A program made the position numbers and the translations under genes. A model generated the notes under the pieces. The model had not been told where the DNA came from. It saw only the letters and a program-made list of their open reading frames with translations, and made no database searches. Shown one piece after another: positions 5,374-5,676 of a stretch of DNA of 5,676 nucleotides. The stretch covers positions 1 to 5,676 of the forward strand of contig DPCK01000038.1 in the NCBI GenBank assembly GCA_003516285.1. The letters run 5' to 3'. The stretch comes from Lutibacter sp. GTDB taxonomy: Bacteria; Bacteroidota; Bacteroidia; Flavobacteriales; Flavobacteriaceae. How positions within the stretch are numbered: the stretch's first letter is position 1; each line of letters opens with the position of its first letter.

Positions 5374-5676
5374 TTATGATTCCATATAATCTTCAATAGG
5401 GTTACAAGAACAAATTAAATTTCTGTCTCCCAACGCATTATCAACTCTTGCCACAGATGGCCAAAATTTATTTTCTCTGATATAAGGAAGCGGAAAAGCA
5501 GCCTGCTCACGGGTATAAGAATTATTCCACTCATTTGCGGTGATTTCACTTTCAGTATGCGGTGCATTTTTTAACATTGGAATTAAAGCGCCATCATTGT
5601 CCATAATTTCACTTTTTATGTTGATAAGCGTATCACAAAAACGATCTAATTCCTGCTTTCCTTCACTTTCCGTAGG
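5374..5676 (-). CDS. gcvP: Glycine dehydrogenase (decarboxylating), C-terminal part
   Basis: Only the last 100 codons are present; the gene continues beyond the right edge, and the frame is open from position 5676. The product is the P-protein of the glycine cleavage system, a pyridoxal-phosphate enzyme that decarboxylates glycine and passes the aminomethyl group to the lipoyl H-protein. The segments PTESEGKQELDRFCD, LKNAPHT, YTREQAAFPLPYIRENKFWP and VDNALGDRNLICSCNPIEDY are the typical C-terminal end of GcvP. The catalytic lysine lies in the missing part. An internal methionine at 5604 is not the start. It is followed by a strong terminator, so pdhA downstream is transcribed separately. No glycine riboswitch would be expected at this end, and none is seen. 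Confidence 0.96.
   Translation of the reverse strand, partial: PTESEGKQELDRFCDTLINIKSEIMDNDGALIPMLKNAPHTESEITANEWNNSYTREQAAFPLPYIRENKFWPSVARVDNALGDRNLICSCNPIEDYMES

Noticed and set aside
5374..5604. Independent 76-residue protein starting at the methionine at 5604
   Set aside because: The frame is open to the window edge, and the residues before this methionine also match the GcvP C-terminal region, so it is an internal methionine of gcvP.

Overview
The window is AT-rich DNA from a member of the Bacteroidetes, most likely a Flavobacteriaceae. The evidence is a zinc-free type B ribosomal protein L31, a pdhA-pdhC gene pair with no pdhB between them, start codons with A-rich leaders and little Shine-Dalgarno sequence, and promoter-like boxes of the Bacteroidetes type (TTG / TAnnTTTG). 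Genus cannot be decided from this stretch.

Left part (1-377), plus strand: a promoter, rpmE2 (ribosomal protein L31 type B) and its intrinsic terminator form a complete single-gene unit.

Middle (about 389-2675), plus strand: a small three-gene accessory locus. It holds (i) a three-domain protein with an N-terminal DUF4242 (nickel-binding-like) domain, a degenerate class III nucleotide-cyclase-like domain and a C-terminal AraC-type DNA-binding domain; (ii) a group 1 truncated haemoglobin with a histidine at the predicted E10 position; and (iii) a second, stand-alone DUF4242 protein. The third gene is preceded by a lipoprotein signal peptide in another reading frame. One extra A in a run of six would join the two into a single 128-residue lipoprotein. 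A regulator carrying the same domain as a neighbouring structural gene suggests one functional unit, possibly sensing or handling a metal, haem or gas ligand. This is inference. A bidirectional terminator closes the locus.

Right part, minus strand: gcvP (3' end only, running off the window), its terminator, a 409-base intergenic region, then pdhA (pyruvate dehydrogenase E1 alpha) and pdhC (E2), which abut as TAA/ATG. These belong to central metabolism: glycine cleavage and conversion of pyruvate to acetyl-CoA.

The most unusual signal lies in the gcvP-pdhA intergenic region. Two copies of a 24-base sequence (one mismatch, 81 bases apart) each sit in the loop of a perfect but differently sequenced AT-rich stem. 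Conserved loops on non-conserved, self-complementary stems are what a structured RNA or hairpin-DNA element would look like. A terminator with a good plus-strand T-tract follows, so a small plus-strand RNA is possible. I could not match the motif to a known RNA family.
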